From positions 6,262,001-6,326,000 of the forward strand of contig CAVNZM010000005.1 in the NCBI GenBank assembly GCA_963693365.1: a stretch of DNA of 64,000 bases, written 5' to 3'. Shown here piece after piece: positions 37,833 to 59,098 of the stretch. Below the pieces are notes generated by a model. The model was not told where the DNA came from. It did no database searches and saw only the letters and a program-made list of their open reading frames with translations. The stretch's first letter is position 1. Each line of letters begins with the position of its first letter. The DNA comes from Amoebidium appalachense. Lineage: Eukaryota > Ichthyosporea. The translations under genes were made by a program, and so were the position numbers.

Positions 37833-39371
37833 CTACACCACGACCGCCAACTCAGCCAGCGCACCAATCAAAACAGCCAAAGCAACTACCATACTTGGAC
37901 TTGCCGCGGTGGAGGTACTTCCTGCACTTTCGTTTGGATTTTTGACTTCGCCCGGTGTAGCGGTTGGGTTGGCTACATTGGTGTCGGTGGGGAATGTGAT
38001 GATTGGTGGGATGCTGATGCTCCAATCACCCTTGCCATCTGGGCTATAAATAGCCCACGAGCCGGAGTCGGCGCCGTCTTTGCTGTCCACGGGGCTGCAC
38101 TTGCCTGCGGGGAGACGAAACTGCATGCATGAAAAACAGGGTTATTATTTCGCAATGACCAAGGCTTAATATATATATGGAGCCTCCGTCCTTTTTTTTT
38201 TTTTTTTTGAAAAAAAATTATTTTTCGTTTTATTCTATGTCATATCTCCTACCGACGGCTGTTGGTAGAGTATTGGCAATTGCAAAGAAAAGAAAAAAAG
38301 GTAAAAACCCGAGGAGGAACCCGAGAATTCCATTTTCAATAATCCTACGATTCCATTGTACTAGCTTAAGGTCCCCCCCCCCCCCCCCCCCCTTTTTTGC
38401 GCCGGGGGGAGGGGAGGGGGGGGGAGGGGGGGGGGGGGGGGGGGGGGGAAGGGAGAGAAGGGGGGGGGGGGGGGGGGGGGGGGGGGAGGGGGGGAGGGGG
38501 GGGGATAGAATTGTGTGTGTGCTCGTCATGTTCCATCTACACTGCATATCGTGCCTTTCTGCTCATTGTCGGTTTTCTAAACCAGCACAGTAGCCAATTA
38601 GTTCAACACGGGGTCAATATATAGATTCGTGCAGTATTATACGTTTGCGTTTGCGTTAGCGCCAGTGCACGTGACACTGTGACACACGTGCTTGTCTTGT
38701 GTGCGCACGTGCACGAAGGAAGTAGGCCTACCTCAGTCTCGCAGTTTTTGCATGCGATATTTGTACACCCCGACTTGATCAACAGCTCGTTGTTTGTTTG
38801 TGAGTAGAGACCGAAAACTGGGGTGGTGCCCTCGTTGCCCACGGGTATGCACGCTGTGGTCATGTGAGGGGGAAGGGGAATGTTGCTCGTGTAGAGGCTG
38901 CTGCCTGCCGAGGGGGGAAAAACACACAAAAAACAATATCAGTACACGTACGTACATGAACCGCCGATGTAAAGTTAGGCTGCCTGCCATAAATACTACC
39001 TGTACATATAAATACAGCTGTTATTGCACGTCCCCGGTGTAAGGTTGCCTTGTGTTGCCTCTTGTAAGGCCTAGTAGACGTGAACAATATGTGCCAATGG
39101 AACCAAGCGACTCGGAGGCATAAATCAACGAGCAAAAACATGCGTAACGCTCCTGCGACAGCTAGTTAAGCTAGCGCTCACGGTAACTGATAAATTATCA
39201 GCTGCACTCCGATTTCGAAGAGAGTACACAGTTGAATATGCTTAATAATGAATTAAACGTCCACTCACCCGAGCACTCCGGGTTGTTGTAAAATGCCATG
39301 GTTGAAGCTCTAGCCCCAGCACAGAACAGTACCGCAGTTGCAGCGGTATATTTTATAGCAGTGGTGACCAT
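37833..39371 (-). CDS. Predicted secreted, GPI-anchored Cys-containing protein (3 exons, 187 aa)
   Basis: Exons on the minus strand are 39371-39269, 38904-38732 and 38120-37833. Donors are GTGAGT and GTAGGC, acceptors are GGCAG and GCAG, and phases agree. Exon 1 gives a signal peptide (VTTAIKYTAATAVLFCAGA) followed by FYNNPECSG. The middle has Cys residues in the order C-S-G, TACIP, SGCTNIACKNCETE and GKCSP, probably a disulfide-bonded extracellular domain. A Ser/Thr/Ala/Pro-rich stalk precedes a C-terminal hydrophobic tail (SMVVALAVLIGALAELAVVV) ending at the stop with no cytoplasmic residues. This is the pattern of a GPI-attachment signal, with candidate omega residues in NESAGSTS. I recognise no named family. 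Cell-surface location is inferred from the two terminal signals. Confidence 0.72.
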
Positions 39372-41083
39372 GTTCGTTTATATACAGAGTAAACTCCTTG
39401 GGCTCGCAGATATTTGCTGATGTGGCGGGGTTTTCTTGTCTTCACGCGTCCCACGTTGAGAGAAAACTTGATGCGAATTCGAAGGCCCTACCCGGTTCTT
39501 GTCGTAAAAATTCTTGGTTGTCAGAGCTTGCCTTGCGTAGTAGGGGTGTAGTGGTAATGTGTTGATGAATAAGTAAAATGTCGCTCGCGTTTTGTGTTAT
39601 GGTAGAAAGGCGCCTGCTTTTTCTTGTTTTCGTACATGTCGACTGATCGTTGGTGCTGTGTTTGTTTTGTGAAGAAGGACGAAGGTAACGCCGTTTATAT
39701 ACACGGCCGCTTTCTTGGCACTGAACTTGTGCGATGACGATTGCGAGCCTGCTGCGGCCCCTTGGCATCGGGTTACTTGGCGCGGGGCAGGCGCAGGAGT
39801 TATTGTGCTCGTATCACCCTGTGTTCCTATTGGCGCGGATTTCGACGCGGGAGCCAGTTTTTGCACAGCGAGTGGCCCGTCGGGCGTTGTGTCTGTTTCA
39901 CTACCTGTGGAAGCCGTGCGATCGATAAAGTTGTGCGCGCGCTTGTGCATCATCGGGCAGGGAGCACGAGCAGGGTTGGGCTGCGGTTGGCCAGCATAAC
40001 CGTATTGTCCTTTGCCCAATCGTAACGGACAGTTTCTTAATCTTAACGGGGGGGGGGTTCTTGGGGATCTGCAAGCCCAGCTAAAAACGCCCCTCCAGTC
40101 ACAAAACTCAAAATACGCGTTTTTACAAATTAAGTATCGCAAAATTACAGTCCCTGGACACTTGTCGGGGTTCGATATTGCTCATGAGAAGCGCTGTAGA
40201 TATGTTCTTAAACAGAAATATTGAAAAAATTAGGTACAGTTAGATATTAGGGGGCCTTAAAACGTTTATAATGCTATACATCTGATACGAAAGCTGTTAC
40301 GACGGCACCCTAACCTTATTCGTATTGGGGTCTTTCGTTAATCGTAATCACGACGATTATTTTGTAATCCCTCTCCTGAGCACGAGCTGTGTGTTCAGAG
40401 CCGCGCCGTTCACAGCCTGAGGACATTTGTTTTCCCTGGCACTTGGTGACAAAATAACAGAAATTCTCGAGAATAGCTCAATTCCAGGGCATCTACACAT
40501 TTACTGGCAATTATTTATTTGGCATAACCTACATTAGCAATGACGTAAGGCCCACCTCAGCGGGCATGGAATCATTTCCTAGAGATCTCTAGAAGATTTT
40601 CGAGATCCGACGATCTAGAGATTACGGATCGCCGACCCTCAGTTGCTCAGGGTGTGAAATTTGCGTACTTGGTGGCGCCGGCTGTGAAACATTTCATCGA
40701 CACATGTGCACGGCGTATTGCTTATACAGTTGGTTATAAAGTTCATTTATAATAGCCCCTGCCATTTTCTTAGAAATTATTCCAGCAGGCTCGCCTATTT
40801 CATGCGCTGAAAGCGCCTGAACTCAGTAAAGCATGATTTGATTTTTCGATCTTACCTGGTGATCTTGGATATTGAACAATTATTGGCTGAATTTATCATT
40901 AAAAAGCCAATAGTTTCTCTTCTCATATCTAGATATATTTGATTGGTGCAACTGGAATGTTCTGCCAAGAGGCCGACAGCACTGCTTTATCGGACCAGAA
41001 CCAACCACGCTTACATAGACAAAACAAAAAATCACAGTAAACCGGAATACAGTGTTGGAGTAATAAGCTATAACCCATTATAA
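39372..41083. other. Upstream region of GPI gene and unique spacer; unassigned open frame
   Basis: A minus-strand open frame at 40142-39597 (181 codons, rich in Ala/Pro/Ser/Thr) looks partly coding-like in codon choice, but the opposite strand is also open and nothing is recognisable. It may simply be G+C-rich promoter DNA. 40220-41080 is A+T-rich unique sequence with several CCAAT motifs and no gene. Confidence 0.4.
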
Positions 41084-41773
41084 ATGAACAGTATGACTAC
41101 TGAAGTGCAACTAAGATATCCTATTGTAGGGCATACGAGATCGTGGCGTCACGCCACAGCGCTCTGGCCCCACTGCTCAGTGCTCACCCGCTGGCACAGC
41201 CGATCGAGTGGAACAAGGGGACTAGGGCATCCAATCGACTCATATGACTTCCAAAAATCGGATCGTCTAAGCCAGCTATGGGAGTCCAATCCAAGCCGTT
41301 GCGGCAGAAAAAACTGTAATGCTCAGCGGGTTGTGCCAACTTACATCGGACTTAATCGCAGTAATCATAGCGCGAAACCGTGCAAAAAGCAGTATGAGGA
41401 TAGTATAACACCATATTCAAACTTAGCAGAGTTTGCGCTCGTTTCTACTAGAAAAAAGCGCGCTTTTTTCTTTAGCTATTGGGGCGGTAGATTCACCGCC
41501 CGCTACAGAAATTTAACCGCGCTCATAATCAGATCGACGAAAAAGGAAAGAGATCGGAATGCGGAGATCGGGCCCCCGAGCGTTAGCGCAAGTTGGCGCT
41601 ACCTCAGTGCACAGCCTGCATGCGTCCAGTGCTTTCGAGAGCGGGCAGTGCGCCGGGCACTCAGGTCTCGTGAGCCTAGAAACCCTCAACTTACTTTCGA
41701 AAGTGACTTTATAGGGCCTAATTTTAGTGTATGCAAGAATATATGCTCAATGTTACTCATCCCTGCAGCGTGA
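41084..41773 (+). other. Unassigned 229-codon open frame with palindrome and hairpin
   Basis: An uninterrupted frame with no recognisable domain, signal peptide or repeat. Inside it lies a perfect 22-bp palindrome (41450-41471, A-run, GCGCGC, T-run), followed at 41482-41501 by GGGCGGT-AGATTC-ACCGCCC. These structures suggest a non-coding RNA or mobile-element end rather than a protein. Coding status is unproven. Confidence 0.25.
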
Positions 41774-42062
41774 AAAAAGCATGAAAAAAAAAAAATCTAC
41801 CATGCATATCATCACCGGATGGTGCTTCTCCTGGGTTAGGTGCATCTCTATCATCTACAGTCTGTAGCCTCAGGCACGTGCACATCTTTGCACTGATATG
41901 GCCTGTTATGGCCTACACGCACACTTGCACACCGTGATGTGAGCCGTCTAAGGGTCACTGCCACTGTACGTGCACGTGTGCACACCGTGACGACCCTGCA
42001 AGCAATGATTCATGTTATATGAGATATGCTGGTCGACGCAATCGATGTCAGGCTGAAATGTG

Positions 42063-42095
<33 letters not shown>

Positions 42096-42362
42096 ACATG
42101 TGTGTGTTGGAAAACGCATAGACGTAGGCCAGCAAAAGACTTGAAGTACTGAGTATGTGTATGTGTCTTAGCTTTGTTTGTATTCGTGTCTGGTTTTCTC
42201 CTTTGTGCTCTCTTCCTTTTCTCCCTTTTCTCCACTCTCTCTCTCTCTTCCCCCCCCCCCCCCCCCCCCCCCCCCCCGTATCTCTCTCTCCCCCTTGTTT
42301 CTGTGTGCACAGATATCTGTAGATCTGTGCACACCTGGCTCCCTTGCCTGTCATGATGTGTT
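41774..42362. other. Spacer with TG repeat and poly-C
   Basis: Unique sequence, a TG-rich array (42060-42108), CT-rich and poly-C sequence (42236-42277). No gene seen before the recombinase remnant. Confidence 0.6.
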
Positions 42363-43681
42363 GTGTTTTACTTGTCCGGGGCACTTGCGGCGGGCAGTGC
42401 GCTCATCGTCGCCTCTTGCATATTACTGTACATTAGTGTGGGGAAAATATTAAATCATGTTGCATGCGTTTATAAATTTCTATCCGCCCGTGCCGGCCCA
42501 ACGGCCAGTCCCTGCGCCGCAGCCAGGCCCACTGCAGTCCACAACCAGCCAGACCCCGCGCCCGAACCGCCACAGCCGGCCCCCGCAGCCGCTACCCTCC
42601 CTCCTCCGCCCCCGGCCAGGCCGGCTGCCCCGGCGCCAACACTGGTACCGGTGGGCCTGTTGCAGGCCCCTGCCCTGGGCAACTTCCAGGAGTGGAAGGC
42701 AGCTGTGGTGGCCTCTATGCCGGAAGGGGTTCGGGCCGAGGCCAGTTTGTTGCTGGATGGTTTTCTTAGCGACAAGACCTGGAGAGTATATCGGTCAGAT
42801 GTGTATCGATACGTCCAATTTTGTGCTGCCAACCGTCTGCAGCCGTGGCCGACATCGTCCGGCACCCTGCTGGCCTATGCTGCCGACCTGTTCAAACAAG
42901 CGTACGAACCTCCAAGTCTGGACAGCAAGTTTTCCGCCCTGCGCAAGGTGCATGAGCTCTGGCGTCTGCCATATGTCGACGCCTCCACCATCGCCATGGT
43001 CAAGAAGTCCTATTCGTCCGCCGTGCTCAAAGTTCGGCGCCTGCCAGCGGAGTTGTCGCGTTTCGACGCCCCCTGGTTCACCGGCTTGTTGCAGCGGGGG
43101 CACACGTCAGGCGATGGTGCCCGGTGGTTGGGGGCCGTGGCTGCCAGCTACCTATTTGGCCTTCGGTGGGGTTCAGTGTCTACGCTCCCCGGAGAAGATG
43201 TTGTCGTCGGCCCGGTCAGTGCCGAGGGTCTTGCCCGTGTCACCCTCTCCTTTCAGGCTATCAAGCAGGCAGGGGGGAAAGTTCGTGACGGCATCGAGTC
43301 GTTCCGGCGGTGTGTGCGTCGGCGTTCCACCACTTGCTGGCAGCTCTACCCTCCCGTACTGCGCTGCTCGTGCCCAAAGCGTCACCCAAAGCTTTTTTAA
43401 GTGGGAAACGATTGGCTGCGCGCCGAGTTGCGCCATGTGGGGGTGCTCGCCACCGAGGCTGCAGGCGTCACGTGGCACTGCCTGCGCCATGGCCTGGTGG
43501 GCGCCTGCCGTGCCCTGCTTGTGGACGAGGCGTTTGTGTCCGGCTGGGTGTGTGGCATCTTGGCAGCCGCACCCCCGTGTCCCACTACGGCCTCGGTCAC
43601 ATCCCTACGGCCGACGACTGGCTCTACTTCGGAATGTTGCAGGGTGCCCGGCCGCCCTCGTCCGTAGGTGAATTGGCTTAG
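42363..43681 (+). pseudogene. Tyrosine recombinase, frameshifted
   Basis: The first frame encodes a Pro/Ala-rich N-terminus (the first ~45 residues may be non-coding). It continues into a SAM-like core-binding domain (FLSDKTWRVYRSDVYRYVQF, LLAYAADLF) and the start of the catalytic domain with the first Arg in YLFGLRWGSVSTL. After a poly-G at about 43270 the frame is lost. The family signal continues in other frames: FLSGKRLA, then HVGVLATEAAGVTWHCLRHG (the His-x-x-Arg), then WHLGSRTPVSHYG with the likely Tyr nucleophile. At least three frame changes are required, so no active enzyme is encoded. No reverse transcriptase lies alongside, so a Crypton-like or a decayed DIRS-like origin are both possible. 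Confidence 0.75.
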
Positions 43682-43991
43682 CAATGTTGGGTTATATAAG
43701 CTTGTAGTTGGCAGAATTATGGACATGGCTAGCAACCTAAGTTGAAAATCGTTGATTTGGGAAATCCAGATTTTCTACACTTAGTAGTGCCATATTGGGA
43801 GACCGAAGTGATCACCCAATAGGCACAGTAGCAGCTTTTTAGGGTACTATAAAAAGCGGGTGATGGTTAAATCACCCTCACTTTTTGTCCCCCGTCGCTG
43901 CTCTCTCTAGCCCACCCTCCCGCCCGCGCTTTTTAGTCCCCCGTCTAGCTTCTTTGGGTTAGTGTACCTTTTAGGGGTAAGGGTAGGTGTT

Positions 43992-44042
<51 letters not shown>

Positions 44043-44577
44043 AGGGGGAGGGATAGGCACGTAGCCAGTGTGGATACGTGTGTATACGGCCCAGACTTAG
44101 TCCATACAAGTTGATCGATCTGCGACCATAGATAGGCATGTGTAACCGTATGTATTGGTGTAGTAGTGGGGGTCCCGGGGACCAGATTGTTGTGAGCCAC
44201 AAGAGAGCAATAAAACCGACAGAAGCAACCTAAGTTGAAAATTGAACAAGCCCCTGCAGTAGGAAAGCTTGGGGGAAGACTTGGGGGCGGATCACGGCGC
44301 ATGCGGACAGTGTGGCAGTGCCGTGGCCATGGGCTGGCTTTGGGTCTAAAATAGATGCTCTGCAGCTCTAGAACTGTGTGCCACTTGCAGACGTACTTGT
44401 AAAACACATCGCTGCCTGTGGATTAGTTGTAAAATACATCGCTGCCTGTGACAAACGATGACATCAGCGACAAGCAAACACAAATTACACATCCTCTCAA
44501 ACATAATCTATGAAGCGTCTCCATGTTTGTAGAAGCTCTGAGTATCTTTCACCCAACCTGTCTCTTCCATTGAGTCG

Positions 44578-44610
<33 letters not shown>

Positions 44611-44799
44611 TTCCCCCCTCTCCCCACCCATCCCCCCAAGCCCAAAGATCCCCCCTCCCCCCACCTTCCCCCCTAAGCACCCACTGGGCCCTCCCTCCCC
44701 CACAGTTTTTCACCAGCTAGCTGTGTCTTGAGTCTTCCTCTATTGTTTCACACGCTCCTGCCCATACACATACATAGTTGCTGGTTGGGCACCGTAAGA
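43682..44799. other. Spacer with poly-G and poly-C; upstream region of BTB gene
   Basis: A small hairpin GGGTGA...TCACCC lies near 43859-43880, a long poly-G at 43994-44041, unique sequence at 44045-44575, and poly-C at 44579-44610. A duplicated TTGTAAAA(C/T)ACATCGCTGCCTGTG occurs at 44397 and 44429. No coding evidence. Confidence 0.6.
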
Positions 44800-49087
<4,288 letters not shown>

Positions 49088-49192
49088 AGGTTATGATTAT
49101 TTCATTACATGTACGTACAAGACACAAATATATTAGTTAGGGAGTGTCTATCTATTTGAAACACAAAGTACATATACTGGGGGAGGTGGGGA

Positions 49193-49231
<39 letters not shown>

Positions 49232-49529
49232 AAGCTAAGAGTCTAAACGAAACCAGAACATTAATAATACTCACAAATACCTGTACGTATGTACGGTTTA
49301 CAAACATGTTTCATTATTAGTGCCCCGTGATTGTCTTCAGATTGATGTCGTTATGTTATATTGATCATAGTTCACGGAGATGTTTCGTTCGACAATAAAC
49401 GGTTTGTGATTTCAAATGCCAGGATCCTTCCATCCTCAACCAAGGCTTGTGTGGAACGTTACATGTGGTGTATTGGCGTCCCGATCGATTCCAGATCCAC
49501 ATGTACATGACGTGCGAAAGGCTTCCCCC

Positions 49530-49560
<31 letters not shown>

Positions 49561-49859
49561 ACATACAGAGACACACACCACGTTGCCTTTGGGTATTAGG
49601 GCATCACACACTTTATTTTGAGCTTTGTTCACTGCACAGCACGTGAACAAAGTTCTATTTGGCTGCTTACATCTGTTAGGTTGTATGCATACAGTCACAA
49701 AACTATTGGTACCGAACTGGAGAGACCTGGAACTATTCTGCCTTGTTTTGCCTGACATCCAGGAACTACTGCACAAGTTTTTTCATAACAAGCATCTGGA
49801 ACACATTATACCCTACCCCCCCCCCCCCCCCCCCCCTCCCCCCCCCCCTCCCCCCCCTC

Positions 49860-49890
<31 letters not shown>

Positions 49891-50007
49891 CAAAAAAAAC
49901 AAAAAAAAAAAAACACGCACACAAACACACAAACACACACCCACACATCCACATCCACATCGAATTCACAGACGCACCCACCCACCCACACGCACTCTCT
50001 CTATTAC
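49088..50007. other. Intergenic region between convergent BTB and PdxT genes
   Basis: BTB 3' UTR with AATAAA at 49394, poly-G (49196-49230), poly-C then CA (49526-49562), and a poly-C then A-rich composite (49817-49913). The 3' end of the minus-strand PdxT transcript should also lie here. Confidence 0.6.
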
Positions 50008-54611
<4,604 letters not shown>

Positions 54612-55447
54612 TTTTTATTCAAAAAAATAATTAGAGAAGGGACAAAGGCGAGTCGAGAAGGATATATCCGTTTTTTGGGATGGTCAAGTGAGTTTTGATA
54701 AAGGCAGCTAGGCGATTGCGCCACAAATGCTATTATATCATGCAAAGACACAGGTATACACGCCAACTTGAGCGAGAAACATAAGTTACCCTGTTTTCAA
54801 GTGCGAGTATGGTTGAGAAGGAAGGAAAGACAGGACACACAGAATAAAACGAACAACAAAAGACGTGTGCCTTTTTGTGTGTGTGGGTGTGGCCACCAGA
54901 ATCAGATTCCGAAGAGAGCAATGGTGCCGTGACGTCAGCAGACGGCAATATCTCTGTTTCTGTTATAAAATATAAAATATAAGAACTCCCGGCCGCTCGT
55001 GACACTCGGCTCAGTTGTAATTTAGCGGTGTGAACTGCAGCTCAAGTAAATGTGTGGTAAAGTGATTACCCATGAGAAGAAGTTAGAAGCATAATTTTTT
55101 GCTGAGTAATGTAAAACGCCTATCTGCCGACATGCTTTTAGAGCATTGCTTCCTGGCTGGCCCACAGCTACCCTAAAACACCCCTTTTCAAAACCTGTTT
55201 ATCATCCGGGCTATATATTAAAACCATATCAAGGAGGGGCGTTGGCTCCGACATCCCCTCCGAGGCCTCCGGGCGGAAAAAACCGAGGCTCTGAGCACGT
55301 GCTTGTACGTCTGTCTGTCTGTCTGTCTGATCCTTGTCCCCGGCGAATTGATTGAAGCATACCGATCGGATACGCCGTGCTTCCAATGAAATCGAATTGC
55401 TTTTGGATCCGTTCCGCGATTCTGTGCCCTGTGGGACTAAATTCTTA
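54612..55447. other. PdxT promoter region and unique spacer
   Basis: A CRE-like TGACGTCA lies at about 54928-54935, an A/T-rich TATA-like stretch (TTATAAAATATAAAATATA) at 54962-54982, and a GTCT tetranucleotide repeat at 55309-55328. No coding evidence. Confidence 0.55.
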
Positions 55448-56511
55448 CAGTAAACCGCTCGAATTTGGGACACTTTTCGCGTCATCGCTGATCGAGCGCT
55501 TATGGGTAGCTATTTTTCGCTTTTTTCTGGAACATTCGAGCATCCCCAGCAAGCCCTGGCACATGCCATGGCTACCCCAGTATATAAGCGCTGAGGTTCA
55601 TAAAACACGTTTCCGACGACTTAGACACGTGAATGAGTAGCCTAGGGTATCATCTTGCAAATTTCATTCTGAATTCAAAATGCATTTTTATTTGGGACAC
55701 GTGTTGCATAGACGTATATGCAGACGAACATGCTGATGCACATGCACCAGCTGGGTGTGGTCTCGCTGTTCCTTTCACCGTTGCCCACCCCTGGGGCCTT
55801 CTCTAGCTTTCAAACCAGTCTGTACACTCAACGAGGCTTCAAGGGTGCCTGTTTTGCAAAATAAACTGAACACATCATACAACCTATTGCCTGTGACTAA
55901 AGACGTAGTTCTGTACTACAAGTGCAACCTACACACGCATGCTCGTTCCTGTACTGTTAGCATACCTCTACATCTGTCCGGGGTATGGATACTGATAAAA
56001 CGGGTACTTCCCTGTACGAATAAATATTATGCTTCACGTGCTCTGCAGCTAAATCACATCGCTCTTCATGTGTCTTATTTTTGTGTTCTAGAAACGCTGC
56101 CTCTATCTCCTCTGCTGTGGGCTTGCGCCTTTTCTGCCCTTGTGCACTCATGTTGGGAACCCCATTCTGTCTGTGGGGCAAGGGTTTGTGATAAATGGGC
56201 AGTAAAAGTACAAAGCATATGAAAGATGTGAGGCTACGTGAGAGGAAATCCTTAGAGTGAGGATGAGGAGTTCCTATGTTTTCGAAAGAGGATGTGCTTT
56301 GCTCTGCTGTGGTGCCACGGTTGGTAGAAAACGGCCCTTTATTTTCAAACTTGGCTGCCGGGTTGGGCAGCCAACCAGACACGCTGGCATTCAAAAAGGA
56401 CGGGAAAAACGTAATAATGGACCCAAGTCCGGGTGATGCGCCGAGGGCCAATTAAAAGTGTCCCAAATTTATGACGGGATTCAAATCGTCCCAAATTCGA
56501 GCGGTTTACTG
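55448..56511. mobile_element. TA-flanked DNA transposon with 24-bp perfect inverted repeats (pogo/Tigger-like)
   Basis: The first 24 bases (55448-55471, starting CAGTAAACCGCT) are repeated exactly in inverse at 56488-56511, and both ends abut TA (55446-55447 and 56512-56513). CAGT ends plus a TA target are typical of pogo/Tigger elements. A sub-terminal repeat AATTTGGGACACTTTT lies just inside both ends. No transposase is recognised. A minus-strand frame at 56451-55957 includes MSAQGQKRRKPTAEEIEAAF and a charged helical stretch, but resembles no family I know. Probably a non-autonomous derivative. Confidence 0.82.
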
Positions 56512-56513
56512 TA

Positions 56514-56837
56514 TAAGGTTCACCGGATCGGCGTAGAGGGCTGGCGGCTGCGTGTTATTGCGTAGGCGGCGAGCCTGGGAATCTGCTTGGGTATCCATGT
56601 TTCTGAATGCTTCTAGATTCTTCTGGATTGTTCTGGATTCTTCAAGATTTTGCTAGAATTTGATGGACTTCTCAGTTTCAAGAAGCCCCTAGAAGAGCGA
56701 CCCCGCGAGCCCCGGGCCGAGCGCAGCGAGGCCCGGGCGCGAGCCTAGCGACGCCCCTCCATGATGGCCAGGAAAAGCTGCTGGAAGGCAGCGTCGCACT
56801 CTCAACTACCAGCTCGTACACCATACGTGATAGGGGG
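56514..56837. other. Spacer with TTCTGGATT repeats and a G+C-rich hairpin
   Basis: Imperfect tandem TTCTGGATT/TTCTAGATT units at 56609-56650, and CCCCGGGCC...GGCCCGGG forming a strong stem at about 56711-56740. No gene seen. Confidence 0.6.
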
Positions 56838-56983
56838 GGGGGTTTACGCTGTTTACTCGAGGCAAAGAGAACCAGTCTCAGGTATGGGGGGGGGGGGTTT
56901 TGCTCGGAATATCCCCTCAGCGGTATATCATGATCACGTACATAGATGTCGGGTGGTGACTATATATCAGGGTTTACTTTCTC
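56838..56983 (+). repeat. 146-bp dispersed repeat, copy 2
   Basis: Near-identical to 23816-23961 in the same orientation. The two copies have unrelated flanks, so the ends of the shared segment define the repeat unit. Confidence 0.95.
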
Positions 56984-57945
56984 CAGGTCATGTCATTGCG
57001 TAGCCGAGGCGTTTCTAGCCAATCATCAACTCTGTCTGACTCATCACCGTGACTTCACATTTCCGATCCGCCGGTCAGCCGATGATAGAGGTGAAAGAGT
57101 TTCGAAACAGGCAGAAAGAGAGGGAGAGAGTGAGGAAGAGAAAGGGAGAAAAACAGAGGGAGGGAGAAAGAGAAGGGAGAGAGATAGAGCGAGAGAGTGA
57201 GAGAGGAGAGAGATTAGTGAGCATCACTTGAAAGGACTAGAGCAATCAGGCGGTTGCCACACAGAAACAAATTGACACATGTAAATCACAAGGGTGTGGT
57301 TCTTGACAGATCCCGGTGTGCTTCTGTGTCCGATATGCGCTGCTGATACACACGCTTAGGAAGATCACAGTTTTTTCTTCGTAGTTTTTAATTTAGGCGT
57401 AGGGAACAATCGCTCGAGTTTCAGGGATAGCCTTCAAGTTGGCTAGTGCATGGGAACACGGACACATCATTCAACGGAATTGACGCTACAGCACCTGTCT
57501 CCTACCACCATCAAGGTAGTCTGTCTGTCTGCTCGTCCCTCCCTCCCCGTCCCCTATCTCACCCCATCTTCCCTTCCCCCCGGCTTTTTACTACTACACT
57601 TTCTGAGGATGAGGTGTGGATGATGCAGGGTGTTCGCATGTTATTGTCTACCTCCAGGAACCATTACCCCCCCCCCCCCTCCCCCCCCCTCCCTCCCCCC
57701 CTCCCCCTCCCCCCGTCCCCCCTCCCTCCCCCCCCCCCCCCGCCTCCGCCTCCCCCCCCCTCCCCTCCATCCTCCCCATCGTCGGATCGGAGCGTACTTC
57801 GTCTCGAGTCTTTTTTTCTTGCCGTTCCGGAATCCTCCCCCCCCCCCCTCCCCCCGCCCCCGCCCCCACAGGGGGCCAGTCCTTGAAGCACGCACACACA
57901 CAGGGACACGGACACACAAACACACACCCACACACACACACACAT

Positions 57946-58028
<83 letters not shown>

Positions 58029-58161
58029 ACACACGCGCACACACGCACACACACACTCACACTCACACACTCATACACACTCACACACATACACACCGAC
58101 GCGCGCGCATACACACACACATACACACACAACCCACACAAGCATACACCTATGTAGTGGC

Positions 58162-58198
<37 letters not shown>

Positions 58199-58802
58199 TC
58201 TTCCCTCCCCCCCCCCCTCCCCCTCCCCCCTCTTACCAGTATCCTTCGCCCCTTCGTACACCCCACCTCACGCTTGGTCCCCACACCACGACTCCTGCAC
58301 AACTTAAACCTCCCCCTCCCCCCCCCCCCCCCCCTTCTCCCCCCCCTCCCCCTTGCCGAAGGCGCTCCTCTGCTTGTCCCTTCCTTGCTTTCAACTTACA
58401 TGTTTAGTTGTGGTTTTTTTCCCCTGAGAGAGTTACAGATATACATCAGTAAACTCTTTCTCTATCTTGGCCCCTCTCCCCTCCCGCTTCCTTTCGAGAA
58501 TAATGGGTGGACGACACAGAGAGTGCGACCTCTCCCCCCCTCCCCTCCCCCTCCTAGTCTTCTATTATAACCACCCCCCCCTCTCTCTCTCCCCCCCCCC
58601 CCCCCCCACCCACCCCACCCCACCCCCCCTGCTCCCTGCCCCTCCACCTGCCCACCTGCCCTTTATCCCCCCCCCCCCTCCCCCTGCGTCCCTCCCTTCG
58701 GGCGCTCTCTACCCTCCCCCGCCCTCTCCCTCCCCCTTAAACTCATTCGGGGCACCCCAGCATTTTCCGTATGCAGATCCATCAACCTCACACTGTGGGG
58801 TA

Positions 58803-58833
<31 letters not shown>

Positions 58834-59039
58834 ACACACACACAGAGAGAAATACGTGCTCCACCCGTCAGGTCTCTCTCCATCCACCACCTGTCGCACA
58901 CTACTCTCCCCCGCGTCCCCCCCCTTCCCGTCCCCGTTCTTCCCCATCCTCCCATCTTCCTCCCCCCTCCCCGCTCTCCCCCCTCCCTCCCCTCCCCCGC
59001 CCCACCTGCCTCCCCCTCTTTATTCCCCGGTTCACTCCG

Positions 59040-59098
<59 letters not shown>

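Noticed and set aside
39597-40142. 181-codon minus-strand frame upstream of the GPI-protein gene
   Set aside because: Low-complexity Ala/Pro/Ser content with the opposite strand also open; kept only as an unassigned region.
54990-57600. A PdxS (SNZ/Pdx1) gene divergent from PdxT, as in fungal SNZ-SNO pairs
   Set aside because: No PdxS motif or barrel-like frame on either strand; the space holds a transposon and repeats.
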